NCBI RefSeq assembly: GCF_023343835.1 | Contig: NC_064437.1 | Coordinates: 40,945,967-41,009,966, forward strand | Source of the DNA: Lagopus muta | Lineage: Eukaryota; Chordata; Aves; Galliformes; Phasianidae | Direction of reading: 5' to 3' | DNA: 64,000 bases | Shown here: positions 8,641-22,500 of the stretch, one piece after another | How the letters are laid out: each line of letters starts with the position of its first letter | How positions within the stretch are numbered: the first letter of the stretch is position 1 | The notes under the pieces: generated by a model | What the model was told of the DNA's origin: nothing | What the model saw: only the letters and a program-made list of their open reading frames with translations | Database searches by the model: none | Program-made: the position numbers and the translations under genes

Positions 8641-11150
8641 ATGAACACTGAGTTCTATGTACTCTTGGTGTAGTAAATGAGTTTGATACATTCTCTTGTT
8701 TAAGGGGAAAAGGGTAGATAGTAGGTAAGCTTACTTGGTAGCAATCCTTCCTAAATCTTTTTGATAAGTTGTATGTAGTAATTTCTCAACATAGCATTAA
8801 GCTCAAGCTGTGGAGGAGTCATAGATCTGGCTTTCCTCCCTGTAGTATCAGCAATGCTCTGCAAATGGCGCGATTGCACAAATGCATACTTCCCAAGTTC
8901 TGTCATCCACACGCCCAGGCTACAACTGTTTGCTTCCATGCTTTGCTGTAGAACTCTTAGATACTCATTTCACACGTTTAACTTGCAACGCTGTTGCTAA
9001 TCAAACACTAGCAAAACAGTCAAATGCTAGCAAGTTGAAAGGTACCTTTGCTTTTTTTCTTCACAAACTGCTTTGGGAAGACAATTATTTGAAGCAAGCT
9101 AGAATTTTCCTAACACTTGTGTTTCAACACCATTGAGTTTTCTTTTTTTCCCTGCACATAGCTGGTTTGTCTGTATTTGTTCAAAACATGGCAACCATTA
9201 TATGAATGAATTTGGTAGAAGCCAGGCATCTCTGAAAATAACTGTAAGCCCAATATTTGTTAAGTGACACAACCCCAACCACACTGAAAAAAAGTTTTTG
9301 TGCATTTGTGACATGTAAGATGTGTAAGAAAAAATGTTTGAAGACACTTACCATACCTGATGTGTAATAAGGTATTTATTCTTCTGAGCCAGTGTGATCT
9401 CCCAAATTAACTGCTTTGTCCTCAACGCCTCCCTTAAAATGTCAAATGTAATCTTGGGTATTGAAAGTCTGTCACCTGTTTTGCTAGTACTGTGTTATAT
9501 ATGTAATAAATGTCTTGCTCTGGGAGATAGTAGAATGGAGTTTATTTCACTAGAGAGTGTGCTTGTGTCAATGGTATCGGAAGTAATAGCAGCAGGGCTC
9601 ATCTGCAGTAGGAAATATTCCAAATACTCAAGTATGGGGCAGAAGAAGGGGAGGAAAGATGACTTGAAGTCAGCCTAGCAGTGATGGTGCAGGAAAAAAT
9701 ACCTTTACATCTGACAGATTTCTCTATCAGCTACCTAAATAGGTATCACAGCTCTAATAATTCCTCAAGTATACTTTGCATTCTGTTTTCTGAGAAAGAA
9801 CACTTACTATTGATTTAAGACTGACATACCTGAGAACAAAGTAGTTGCACTTCAAGCTATTTGGCATCACCAAGTAAGTTACCAGAAGTCATTCTGAATG
9901 ACTCTCGAATAACACAATTCTGTTCTGGAGAGTGAATGCCTTATGCTTGTCCAATCCCTGTTTACACATCATCCTGTAACGCGAGCAGCATACAGTATGG
10001 ACCCTTTCAAGGAACTTCAGCAGTGTTTTGAGAAGAAAAAAAAATGATTTTTGAAGTTCATACTTGTATGTAAAGCTGAAATACTTGCTGCAAAGTGTAG
10101 TTCTTTTGAAGTGGTTGGTTATCCACTGAGAAGTACTGACTGGTTCCTGCAATCTCTTGTGTGATGAATGCTGGCCATCAAATGGATTTTCCTTCACTGT
10201 CAGAGAAGGAGATCCAAGTACGTTCACCACCTTTGCAAGAAGGTGAGACAGCCAGTATAATCAGTGGGGGGGAGGGGGGGAGAAAGGAGAAGCATATTTT
10301 CTATTTGTTAATGCCCTTATATTGTTAAGTTAGAAGGAAATCACCCAAAGGTTGCTCTGATGCTGTGGGAACAATTGCAATTTCTTTTGAGGTACACATT
10401 AGGTACACTGCATACGTTCATATGCTTGGCTCAAGGAATATTATTTAGAATCACAAGATAATCTGTCACAGAACAAAGTTTTATAGAAAGACAAAATCAT
10501 TACATTATTAATGGAGTAATGGTAGTGTGGTCCAAAAACCTGCTGAAAGTGAGCCAGATGCATAGTTTGATGCCAAAGGAAACCTGGATGCCACCTGGAA
10601 CAGTATACAGCATTCACCATTTTGTTCAAGGCAGCAATTTCTCTCAAATAAAAGCAGTCTAAGTAGGTTATATGCCATTCAGTGACATTTTTCCACGTAA
10701 ACAGTGTGGTACAGAGGAATGGAAGAGTTCATAGTTAGGCAGTAGATAATTGACTGCATCTGTATATTACAAAAATTTCAGCACCGGCAGTAACTGCACT
10801 GTATTCTTGTTTTAAACAATTGCCCATTTTAAATTGTATTTGTTCAGTTGCATAATTTTTGAAAAGATACTGAAGCAGGACTGACAGGCATGCTCTATAT
10901 CCTACATCAGTTTGCCTTCATACTGGGCCCACAAAAAAACAACACAACACTTCAAAACACTCTTAGATCAGAGTACCTTAATGAAGCAAGCAAGCAGCAT
11001 TTCCTTACATAATTAGCAGGGCAGCTTCCCCATTGCCCAACAAAGGCAGAGACTTTTAAAGCAACATGAGCAAGTCAATAAAACATTCAAAGTATTCTGC
11101 AATACTTAAATAAAGAGATGTTACTCCCAACATTACATTGAAGATCAATT
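8641..11150. other. Gap between convergent HNRNPH3 and RUFY2 3' ends
   Basis: No conserved coding exon, RNA gene or recognised transposon is visible. Short open frames here lack homology that I recognise and have no splice context. The stretch may include alternative, longer 3' UTRs of either gene: AATAAA near 9504 on + and its complement at 9375-9380 on -. A G-rich patch lies at about 10264-10281. Confidence 0.6.
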
Positions 11151-11153
11151 AAG

Positions 11154-12604
11154 TTTATTTTTTTCTAAAAGCTATTTACATATTTACAAACATTTGTATT
11201 TTACAAAATAGTTATACTAGATAATTTTAAAAACTTTTTTTTTTTTTTTTTTTTACAAAGGCTACATAAGCAACTACACTGACGTGTCAAAAAGAACAGT
11301 TAGTTAGCTCTTGGAATATTAGCTAAATACTAATCCTCAAAAGACACAGCTAAGCTAAACAAAGTGCAAGAATGACTAAAAGAAAGACCTGTTTCCAAGC
11401 TGCCGTGCTCCTGTCAGTAGGAATTCCAGGCCCATAAATGAACTACAGCTGATTACTGCTAACTGCTCACCAGTACTGACCAGAGTGGAAATTCCATGGC
11501 TGGACCCATTCACACGAAGGGCTGAAGGGCAGAGGGCAGGTTGATTCTAGAGCAGTGACACGACAGCGAGGGCTGCTGCTACATACAACCCATCAAAGGC
11601 TGTATTTTTATTTGGCTACTAGAAGAACTGAGATGTACATTCCAGCAGAAGTTACCATGGAACATCAACATGAACAGTGGTGGGATGTGTCAGACCTAGC
11701 AGAACTCAAAAGCTCTCTGGAAAAATAGAAAATGTTTAGGAACAAACTGACCTTAGAGAAATAAGGCAACAAAAAGACAAACTTTCTGGTCCAACACAGG
11801 CACCACACAAAGGACACGGTCCACAGCTTTTAGTGTCTCTTGGCAGCAGGCTGATGCTGCTCTAGAGCTAAGCATGACTTTCCTGAAAATAATACAAAGA
11901 CACTTCCTTGAGGCTACAGACAACATAAGGCATAAAAAAACAGGATGGACATCTCTCCATGACAACACTGATAAGGTCAAATTAATAGCTAATTTTGCAA
12001 AATAATTTGGCAAAATGCACCCCCTTTCTCCCAGTGCCTAAGGACACAGTTTCTCACCTATCTGACACCATCTCCCCCTACTCCTCTGACTATAGAATTG
12101 TCAGTGCAATATTCTTGGAGGTATCAAATCTTGATAACTGAGAGGAAGCAAATGACAAAGATATTTGGCAATCATTTCCTGGGCCACCTCCATTAATTTC
12201 TTTCCTTACTTTAAAGTACAGTTTAAAACCATTACTTCCATTTTGCTTCACAGCAGCATACTACAGGCAAATTTTACATCACAGTTCAGTTGGACTAGCC
12301 TGTAAAAGCAGGTAAATAAGTCACCCTTCTCAAGATCGTAATGACTAAGATACCTATTAACACTGAATCTCCTCTATAAACTGCCCTTCCTTCCTCCAGA
12401 AGAGCTTCCAAGTCATTTGTTAGACTAATACTGCAATCTGTAATTTTAACATGTTCATTTTTAAGACATGCATTTTGTGGCTTTGGGTCCTGTCCTCTCT
12501 ATTTGTATCAACAGAAGTAGTGCTGTACATTCTGTAGCTGGTTCTTGTTTGTTTTGTTTTACAGAATTAGCTAAATACACAGGGTAATAACTTGTAAAAT
12601 AATC
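11154..12604 (-). other. RUFY2: RUFY2 3' UTR (likely extent)
   Basis: The tail begins after the TAA at 12605-12607. Minus-strand AATAAA hexamers occur at 11607-11612 and 11154-11159; the second, preceded in gene direction by a long poly(A)-like stretch at 11235-11254, is my choice for the distal end. The true cleavage site cannot be read from sequence. Confidence 0.5.
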
Positions 12605-13560
12605 TTATGGCACATTAGAAGAGCACCTCTGTATAAGGATTGCATGGCAGGAATCACAGACACGAACAGGCTTTGGTGAGGAAGGCAGAGGCAGTTCGTT
12701 GTCGGAACAAGCATTACAGAAGATCTCACCACAGTTTCTACAATGGTGCTAAATAACAGGGAGAAGAGCAGAAAAAAAAGAATCACAAAATCAAAAATAT
12801 ACAGCAGAAATATACTTGGTAATTGGGTATCAATAAATCACACAGAGAACAATCTGAATTCTTTCCAATCATTTGGTCTGGGCACGGAACCAGTTTTCAA
12901 GAGATAATTCATCTAAACCCAAATTTATGGTGCGATCCTAGACAGACCAAACATACAAGGTTTGAATCCCTAGAATAAGACAAACTAACGTGCTTTGCCA
13001 ATTAAGAATATAAACAATGACAATGGATGAGAGCCTGTCAAGCAGCTCTTAAAATTTAACATAAGAAGTAGGTGAAATAAAAATTTCAGCATATGTTAAT
13101 AAAGCTTAACAATTAACACTGCTTTAAAGCCCCAATAAGCTCATGATTTCTTAAGTCTAATATATATTAAAAAAAAAAAAATGTACTAAGACTTCCACGT
13201 GTCAAATTTTAATGGCGGAACTGCTGCCAAGAACATGAGACAATGATTCCACAAGGTTGGTTGAGTAACTTTAAGTATGGTCCTCCACAGCACTACACTA
13301 AACAAGAACATTTCTTTTGAAAGTAGGGCCCGGTTGTTCTTTGATATGAGTAGCACATCTCAAAGAATACCTATACATTCATCTGAAGGTTGACATTTCA
13401 TGCTGATCTCATCTGTAAGATAACTGACATATTTCTCATGCTACACATAAATGAGCTGGAAGAAATTTCATTTGAGTTTTACCTTCCTTTTGGAAAGTGA
13501 GAATTCCTTTTCACATAACTTGCAATGTGTAGCCTCTTTGTCCTTCAACCAAACCTGCCC
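12605..13560 (-). CDS. RUFY2: RUFY2 exons 17-18: FYVE zinc finger and C-terminus
   Basis: Exon 17 is 13483..13560 and exon 18 is 12605..12748. Together they encode residues 534-606. All FYVE signatures are present: the WLKD (WxxD) motif, paired CxxC motifs from CKLC to CDSC, the basic KRKHHCRNCG patch that contacts PI3P, and RVCDSCH near the end. All eight zinc-ligand positions appear intact, so PI3P binding is expected. The stop is TAA at 12607. Confidence 0.95.
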
Positions 13561-16500
13561 CTGGAGAAAAAATAAATGACCATAAACACGTGTATATGAT
13601 AAAGGTAAACTTTGGGTTCAAAAGGACAAAACAAATCAATAGGAGTAATATTTACTGCCTGAATTGCTGAACGTCCTGAGACCACTACAATGTCACATAG
13701 ACACTCTGAGGCAGGACAAGCTTGCTCCAAAGCACTGCTAACAGTGGGAATAGGTACAAAGAAGACACGCTGGAGGCACTAAAGCTAGCCTATGGCAGAG
13801 CTGGGAAAAACAGTAAGCTATCCAAGTCTCAAAGCTGAAACCTATTTCCCTGCTCAATGAAGGAATATGTGAACTCACACATCTTATGATCAAACATATG
13901 CAGACACAACCTCTGCTCTCAAGATGCACAATGCTCAAGTTCCCAGCCTTTCAGCAGTATAGTTCCTATTTGCATAGACTTCTGGATGATCAAATATTTA
14001 TTTATAGTTAACAAATGCCATATTGGTGCCTACATACACGGTCCCAAACACATTTTGTAAAATAAAAAGGTGCACCTTTGCAATAAAATGTAGCAAAATG
14101 TGTAACTTTATATCAAACTGAGTATTTTCTTTTGCTGAGTCTACGGGAATTCTGTGCTTCCCTCCCACCAGAATATAATAAAATGAGTCTCTTCTGAATA
14201 GCTGCTGTTGAAGAGAAGCTTTTTCAAGCTTGCAAAACATTTCAATGGAAACAGTAAACACCAATGTTTCTTTCCTCCAAATCCTACCAACCTGCAATGC
14301 TTTGTTCGCTTCTTTTATATCTTCTATTTTCAGCTTGGATCTAAAAAAATAAGATAATATTTCAAACTGTTATATTTTCACTTGCAGTCTAAAAAACCTT
14401 GCAAGGTTTAAGTATTTAAAAATTAAGTGATGTATTCTGAACTTAGTATTTTACATCACAGCAGCATCTAGGAGATGTACTAAGTACTACACAAAGACAG
14501 GCTCTGCACTAAGAGCTAAGAATCCCTGAATGCAGGTATGTTTGAGGTTATGCAGTTAAGGGCACCAGACAAGCACACAGCATTGGTGCAAACTAGGAAT
14601 TCAAACTTCTGGACTGTCTTGCTGGGGAAATCAGTCTTCCCACAGCCACCCAGTGCCACTCAGAACTGTCTAAACTGCAACACTGTACAGGGCATAAAAG
14701 CCCACAGCAGTTATGGCAAAACAATTTATAAAGCACATCCTTAAATGAAGTAGAGAGATATGGAGAACAACAACTACTGTGCTCAGAGCTTATTGCTCAC
14801 CATAGTCTGAGTGGGTTTTGATAAGGTAATCTTTTACATAGCCTGAAGATGTAGCAATAAACAGTGGTCTAAGACTAAGACGAGAATCCTCATCTCGTTA
14901 AAGAAAGGAACCCATGAGCACGCAACCTTATAAAAAGATAAGCACTATCTTGTTGAAGTATAAGCTGTTATCTTCTACTTGGATTGTTCTTTAGCAAAAC
15001 CAAGACATGCAAACTAGTCAACTACTTTCAATGCAAAAACACCTCCTAAAGCCCTGCAGGCCTTAAGATCTAGCTAAGATTTTCTTTCCAGAACACTATA
15101 ACTGCATATGAGGTCACAGGCACAAACCAAAACATTTCACCTAACTAGAAGTATTTCCTACTGATAACTGGCTTGGTAATACTGCTTTCTACACAGTAGT
15201 TTGCACGATGGCCATCCTATTCTTTTTCTTAACTCGTGTTTATGAGACAAATATAATCATTCAGGAATAATGAAATTACTCGCTCAGCTTGGATGCCAGT
15301 TCTTGGAGAGCAGCTTCTTGGTCCTGACATATCCTTTTCAGTTGCCTGTTCTTTTCCTGAAGTTTAATGAACTCCTTAAAATAAATAAATAAATAAATAA
15401 AAACAAAAAAACAAAACATATATATATACATATATATATATAGACACACACATACATACACATACACCTAATGCCTAGAAAACTGGTCCTAACCAAAGCT
15501 GATCTTACTGAGAAAGCCAAGTGGCTGGATGACTCATCACCCTCACTATGAAGATTTCCAAATTGAATTCAAGCAGCAACACTTGAGATCACACTCTCTT
15601 AGGCCCTAAGAGATGACACCTACTTGCTTCTTCAGAAAGCAAACACAATTCACTGCAGACATCAACAGCACCATGTAGCCACGCGCACCAAGTTAGAGAG
15701 AACCTGAAGCAATTTCTGGCCTAACACAAGAGGACAGAGTCTTCAACAAAACTGAGAAAGAAAAATAAGGATTCTGGTTTTCTTTAGCCAAAGGACAGAG
15801 TTTTGATTTGAAGAAGAAAGGAGTAAAAAGAGAAACAATGTTTCCAATCTTTTTTCTTATCTACTTGCGAGAATACATTAATCTAATCTTTCTTATCTGG
15901 TTGCAGAAATTCTTAGAAGTCCCATGTCTAAGTTCATAATTAACTTTTCAGTTAATTTCCAAGTTACTATTCAAGTTTTATTGCAGAACTTACTTTTTTA
16001 AGGTTAATTATTTCTTGAGTCTCTATTCGCAGGTGAGATACAGTTTCTTTTTCCTTTTGAAGGTCATCCTCCAGAGTTTGCCGCCACTCCTTTTCTATCT
16101 TCAAATCTGTTTCAAGCTGGAGCCTAAAATATGCAAAACAAAGAACACAATCACTGTGCAAAACAGTATCACTTTAAAACATAACAAAAAAGAGTTCATT
16201 TCTGGATGCAACATATTGTTGCCACAATAAGCAGCCCATCAGCTGACCTGTTTTTTAAAACAGAAAAAAATGCAGCAATGTTGCAACATTTCAGACATGG
16301 TAATAGTTAAAATGTTACCACTTAGAGAGTGCTTTTGAAAAGAATCACATTTAGAAGGATCAAGACTGTGGCAACATTTTGAAAAGCTGACCTTAGTAAG
16401 CAAGAGAAGATCAACCACAACGTTCTAAGGTGCTTTTAATTTGTGAATGAAGGGAAGCCCTCCTTAACTCTACATAGTTTGTTTCTAAAATAAAAAGCCA

Positions 16501-19500
16501 ACCATAGTGTCACTGATGACACAAAGAAGGACTGCACGCATCCCTGGTGCTCATAACAGTGATTTAATATAATATTTTCAGGTGTTAATCTTTTTGTCTA
16601 GACTAAGGCTTATGGAAATTTGAACAGAATCAAAGATAAGGAAGGAAAGACTTTAATGTGCTATTTTAACTGAGCTTCCTACATTGCTGAGGTTCAACAT
16701 GAAGAAGGATCCAAACCCTATTAGTTTAACTGAAATCCAGCCATTGGCACAAGGATTATTCTGACGCAAAATCACTCCAGCTGGAATTTCATTATCCCGG
16801 AAGAGCTGGTGTTTAGAGTGCTACAGAGCAAACAGGACGGAAGCACACGGCTCAGCCTTCTACATCTAAATCTTGACAAATCAACAGAAAAGGAAAAAAA
16901 CTGAGAGTTGTCATGCAAGGTTCTTCTGATGGAAAAACTTGTAGCTACGTTGATTTTCCTGTTTGTTTGTTGTTTTTTTGAAATCAAAACCATTTTTAAA
17001 GGAAAGACTTACATTTGGGACACTACCTCAGTACCTGGTTGGAAAAGATCAGAAGTGAAAATGACTTTGAGGTTTCAGAATTGCACAATTCTGAAGTAGT
17101 AACAATAATAAAATAAGGTTGGGGTCTGAACTGTTCTTTTGCCAAAATCTGCAAAGATGACTGCAGCAGTAAAGTGAACATTTGTCATGACAGTTAAACC
17201 AGTTTACTGACATTCAGAGTTGTAAGGGAGGCAGGATGGGCTAGTAATCAGATTGGAAATCACTATCTTTTAAGCTCCAATCTTTGTGTCACAGATTTGC
17301 CCTATCTTCAATAATGTAGCTGTTATCTCCCAACAGGATAAACATCTGCCCCCTGCAGGGAGCTTTTTACACTAGATACCTATTTAGATCACTAATGAAG
17401 AACTTACCAAGAGGAAGGGAGAGGGTTGGCTTTTATGTTACATCTTATTATTTATAATTCCCATGGATTATTTTTTTCTGCAGTGGCAAATTAAACAATT
17501 TTTAAAGGATTTTACCTTATTGATAATCTTGATCAATTAAACTATTCTCACACCATTTCTCTTCAGGTTCACACTATTACACTGTTGTGGGCTTTATTAA
17601 AAGTGTGGGTTACTGCTACTATACTAGATATTTTCTCTTGCTTACAATAGTTTCCTCATGAAGTAAGCCAGCACCTTCAGACGAAATATACTGTAGCTCC
17701 TCCCCCTCCTTCCAAGCTGCACAGCACTTCAGAGGTGCCCAAAGGTAGCCTGACCTTCTTGGAACAGCGTACTTTCTTCCATCTTGCCAGTATGCAACAT
17801 TAATATCTTTAGTATTTACATTCTGTTCACAATCAGTTATCAACAGCCAACTTGTGTGAATGCACAAAACATTACTGCTAAATATTTTTTCAAACAGAAG
17901 AGATATACTTACAGCTGTTTCTCCTTCTGGGAGAATTCTTTCTGCAGACTTTCAGACTTATTCACATATTCCTGTTTAAGTTTCTCGTCCTCATTCTCAG
18001 CTTCCAATTGAGCCTTCTCTGCTTGCTGCAATCTGGTGTAATTCAAATCAACTTTGGGTAAAACTGAAGCTAGAATTAGGGTGTAGAGGGTGAAGAAGAC
18101 AAATAAAAGAAAAATGGGGAAATAGAAACATTTCTAAATAAAAACAAAGTTTGGGGGAAACTTACAAACTCAAACGAGAAATCCATACAATGCCTACAGA
18201 TTAGCTCCTGTTTTTCATACAGTCAGAAAGCGATCACTGTAAGTAATCAGGATTTTTATTTTATGCTAATCGATAACAGATGCCAAAGCATGACGATACA
18301 TATTTTAGAATTGCAGCATATATCTTAATGCTTTTTTTTCCTTCCTCTTTAGCATATGTTTATGTGTTATTTTTGGAAGCTTTTTTTTTTTTTTTTAATA
18401 GCCCCAGCAGAATCCCTTTGCTTGTACTTATCACCCAGGGCAGGACGTGTATTGTGCAAAAGCAGCTCAAAACAATTCAGGCATAAGGCTGAATACAGAG
18501 CACTGCAATCAGACAGCAAAACACTCAACTAGCCTAACACAACAAGACATACCCCAATAGGTCCCACTACATTTGCAGAACTACTTCAATTACATCACAT
18601 CTGTAAATGTAAACAGTCTGTATTAAAAATAATGCATTCTTACATTAATTAAAATAGCTCCATACTACAGACAATTTAAATAAAACTGATCAGTCAAGAA
18701 GTGAGGGGCTGTTTTCTAAATGTAATCTTTCCTTTCTGAATGCCAGGGGTTTGTTTCTGCTTCAGGTACCAATGCCCTTGAAATCCATTAGCCCACTCCG
18801 GTTTCTCTCTGCTTTACCACTTCCTCAGTCCAAAAAAAGGTAGGGGTACTGTTATAGAAGTAAAGGTGCTAAGACAGAACTTGTCCTGTTGTGCCTATAC
18901 TTGCTCTGAAGAAAAGGCAGGAAGTAGAAGTGCCTGTAAAATACAGGCATTACACCTGTAAAATAGTCCCCACCTGCTGCATCTTGTTTAACAAAAATTC
19001 TTCAAGTGCCCGCTCAGGGAAGTGGGGCAGAAATCTCTGATTCATTCTGTGCTTGATTTCCCAATTACCAGCAGCTAGCTGAATGCAGAGTCAACTCACA
19101 GCTCCCAGTGTCAGATAAGAAGATATCAAGTCAGCCACATGTCTACATTTGTGCTTCAACTGATAACGTTGCCCTGGTGGAAATTTCCGAAAGCTGCTAG
19201 CAAACAAGTGATACAAGCCTAGAACTAAATACTTCACAAAGCGTGCACTGTCCCACTCTACTATACCTGCTGTTGTGAGCATCTTCCCAGACACATTTGC
19301 AGTGGTAGAGCACACAGGCCCAAACCAGATGTCTGGAAAGGAGTATTCTAGGACAAAGCAAGGCCAATTAACTGGACAAAAGGCACTACATCAAGCTGCA
19401 CAAGTCTCTAAGTTACAAATTAAACCACAGAGCAGTTTGTATAACCAAGGTAGAAAGGGAGTTTGCTGCCCAAGGAACATGCCAGCCAACCCAGGCTACA

Positions 19501-22500
19501 GCATTGTATTCTAAACTAGCACCAAGAATGACAACACAGCTGCAGTGCAGACAAAGGCTGAGTGGGACTGAAGTCTGCAGTAGGATTTTAGATTCAGATG
19601 ACACTGACAGATAAATACTTGTTTGCATAGAGTGACTGTGAGATGGTTAATGTTCCCATTTCTGCTACAGCCTATCCTTGTTTTATTCACTGGTTCTGTT
19701 TTTTTCGAGGCAGGGGGATATTTCTTTCTCTCTTTTTAACACAAAGATGGTGTTAAAGGCTCTTTCTGGTTCTTCCAAAGCAAGGAATAAGATTATATAT
19801 AATCATGCAGCAGAAACCCTTCCTGTATTATGGTGTTTTGCCTCCGCTTTTGCAAATATTCCTTCCTGCTGAAAGACTCAAAAGATTATTTTCCAAGTCA
19901 ACTCCAAGTTTGCTTTTCAGAGGAAACAAGGGGAAGTGCATCAAAGGCAGCCAGCAGCTAAAACCCTTATTTCAGCAGCACAGGCAAGCAGCAATTCAAT
20001 GCAGAAATAGGATTTGTAAAGACTGCCTAGCAATGGGTGGAGAGGGAAAAAAGGTTGGGCAAAACCACGGGTTAGGATTACAGTACTGACACAGCCACTG
20101 ACAAACAAGTTAGACAGGTACCCTACATGTAAATCCCATCTATTACTACTGCTGCCACTCAAGCTGTCCTGGAGCAGCAGAGGTAAGAGCTACAGCCACA
20201 TCATTCTCTAGGCCCTGCTGCCCTTTCTGGAGCCCTAAGTCCAGGCTCCAAACACAGTGTGATCCATGAAAATTTGCTACTCTCCATCACATCAGGAGAA
20301 TGGAATTGTGCTGTAACTGCTTTATTCTCAAACCCTGGAATTCTTCTACCATACGTACCGAATGTATGCTTACACCTCTTCCCTTAAAGCTACTACTGTG
20401 ATGCAGCACTCAAGCCCCTTTAACCCTTTCCCCAAAAGCCCTGTTCATGCTGTTCAAGAAAGCAGTGCCAGTCACAAGTGGAAAAAATAAATAAGAAAAA
20501 AAAAAAACGAGCAGAGAGCTTGCTTTTGGGATAAATATAGCCCTGAAAGCGAAAGAAACAAGCAGAGATGAAGAGAAGTACTACTCAGGGCAACTTTTAA
20601 AATCTTTTAGTGCCATAACGAACAGGAAAAATTGCCAAATAAAAAACAAATGTCAGCAGTAAGTCCAAATGAAGATAGTTGATAAACTTTTTGACAACAG
20701 ACAAGTGAATAAATAACATTAGAAAACTAGCATACATTTTCTTAACAGTAGTGCAATAATTTCTGTTCTCTCTCTTTCTTTTTAGAAGAGGAGTAAAGCC
20801 AGATCAGAAATGATGATCTTACAGAACACAAAACAGAACCCAGCTACAATCAGTTACAGTGCAGGATTTCTAGTTCCACTTTCTATGTCAAATTGTCACT
20901 TTACAATTCTGAAGTTGCATTTTATCAGTAATATTTAAACAGAAGAGAGCTGGAGGAGCTTTCAGAATGATATATCTTTGACAAGCTTATACTGGTGCTG
21001 AGCTTCATTGCTGGCACATTTGACAAATGACATTGCAATAGTCCTAGTTTGAGTTAACAGATCTTTGTCACTTCACGAATGCAGCGGACAAAAATCAAAG
21101 ACAGATGAAGGCAGCAAAATAGTAAAAACAAAAATTAGGATAAAGGATAAAAGAAAAAGAAAAAAGAGGAAAAAGGATGTCAATAAAAGAATATTCATGT
21201 CACTAATTTTTTTTTTTAATATATAACCATGTTTTTAATAATCAAATTTAAATGAAAAAAAGACATGTCAAACACCACGATGACAGTGCTTATGGATGTT
21301 ATATTCTACAATATAGTCTATTAAAAAAGACCAGTGTTGCACGTAGGCCACTAAATTAAACACATGAATCACATTTCAATGCTACGTTATGCATGCAGTC
21401 TAACGACAACGGAAGCGCATATGGCAGATTTTTAGTCTTTCACTTTTCAATCTTTCAGTGTAAAAACTCCCTATAATAAAAATAAAAGTTGCTAAAGCAA
21501 CTGAATGATTTTCAATAGCTTCAGCAAACTCAGCGGTGATTCATTAAGGCAGTAAATGCTTATATCAAATAATCTTGCTTATGGAATAAGCAACATCAAT
21601 GCTTTGGTTACTATTGCATTTCATTCAGATGGAGAAAAAAAAAAAAAGCTAACATCGAATCCACATTTTTAACAGCTGAAATAACAGCTTTTGCTATTAG
21701 CACAAAAACTGAGGAAAAGAAGAAAGATAGCAGACAAAGAAAAATGAAAGATTAAGTTTTCACTTAAAATAAGTGCATTTGCTAAAAAGAAAAACAAAAA
21801 TCAATCCATAAAGCACTAGTTACAGTTTCAGGAATTTTCCTTTAAAATTTTCTAGTTTAAAGTTACATTTCAGTGGCAACAGTGTGGGAATGCAGTAAAA
21901 TATACAGGGATGGAGAAATGAATGAAGGAAAACAAAGATGGATCTGTACCTTTGTTCTAGTTGTTTCATAGCAGCATTAATTTGATTGGTCTTATCCTCT
22001 AATCGACCAATTATTTCATTCTTTTCTTTCATAGCATCTTCAGAAACCTGGGTTACAAAGAAGATCAAAGACAAAGTAGTTTTGCACTGTTACTCCAAGG
22101 AGACTTTTTTTTCTCCTGAAAAGAAAAACTGTTAGAATGGTACTGACACTGAATTTCACACCTAGCAAACCTGTAGTTTACTAAGGAGGAACTTTTCATT
22201 TTTGTTTGCTTTCTTAATCATTTTGTAAGTCAACTTCAATTCACTGATCACCTTTTTAAGTTGTTCATTAGACCCTTACCAATAACAAACCAAGATACTG
22301 AGTCCTGGAAATGACAAAGGTTCTCTGTTACCAGACTTTACCTAATGTGCCTGCAAATATTTCAGGAATTTTCCTACCATGCTGTACAATTTTGATTGCT
22401 TGCATAGCTATCACAATCCCAGCTGGAAGACCCAAACACAAGGGTGAGCTTCACCCTCACAATACAGATCAACACTATTAATGGATCCCTGAAACTGTTT

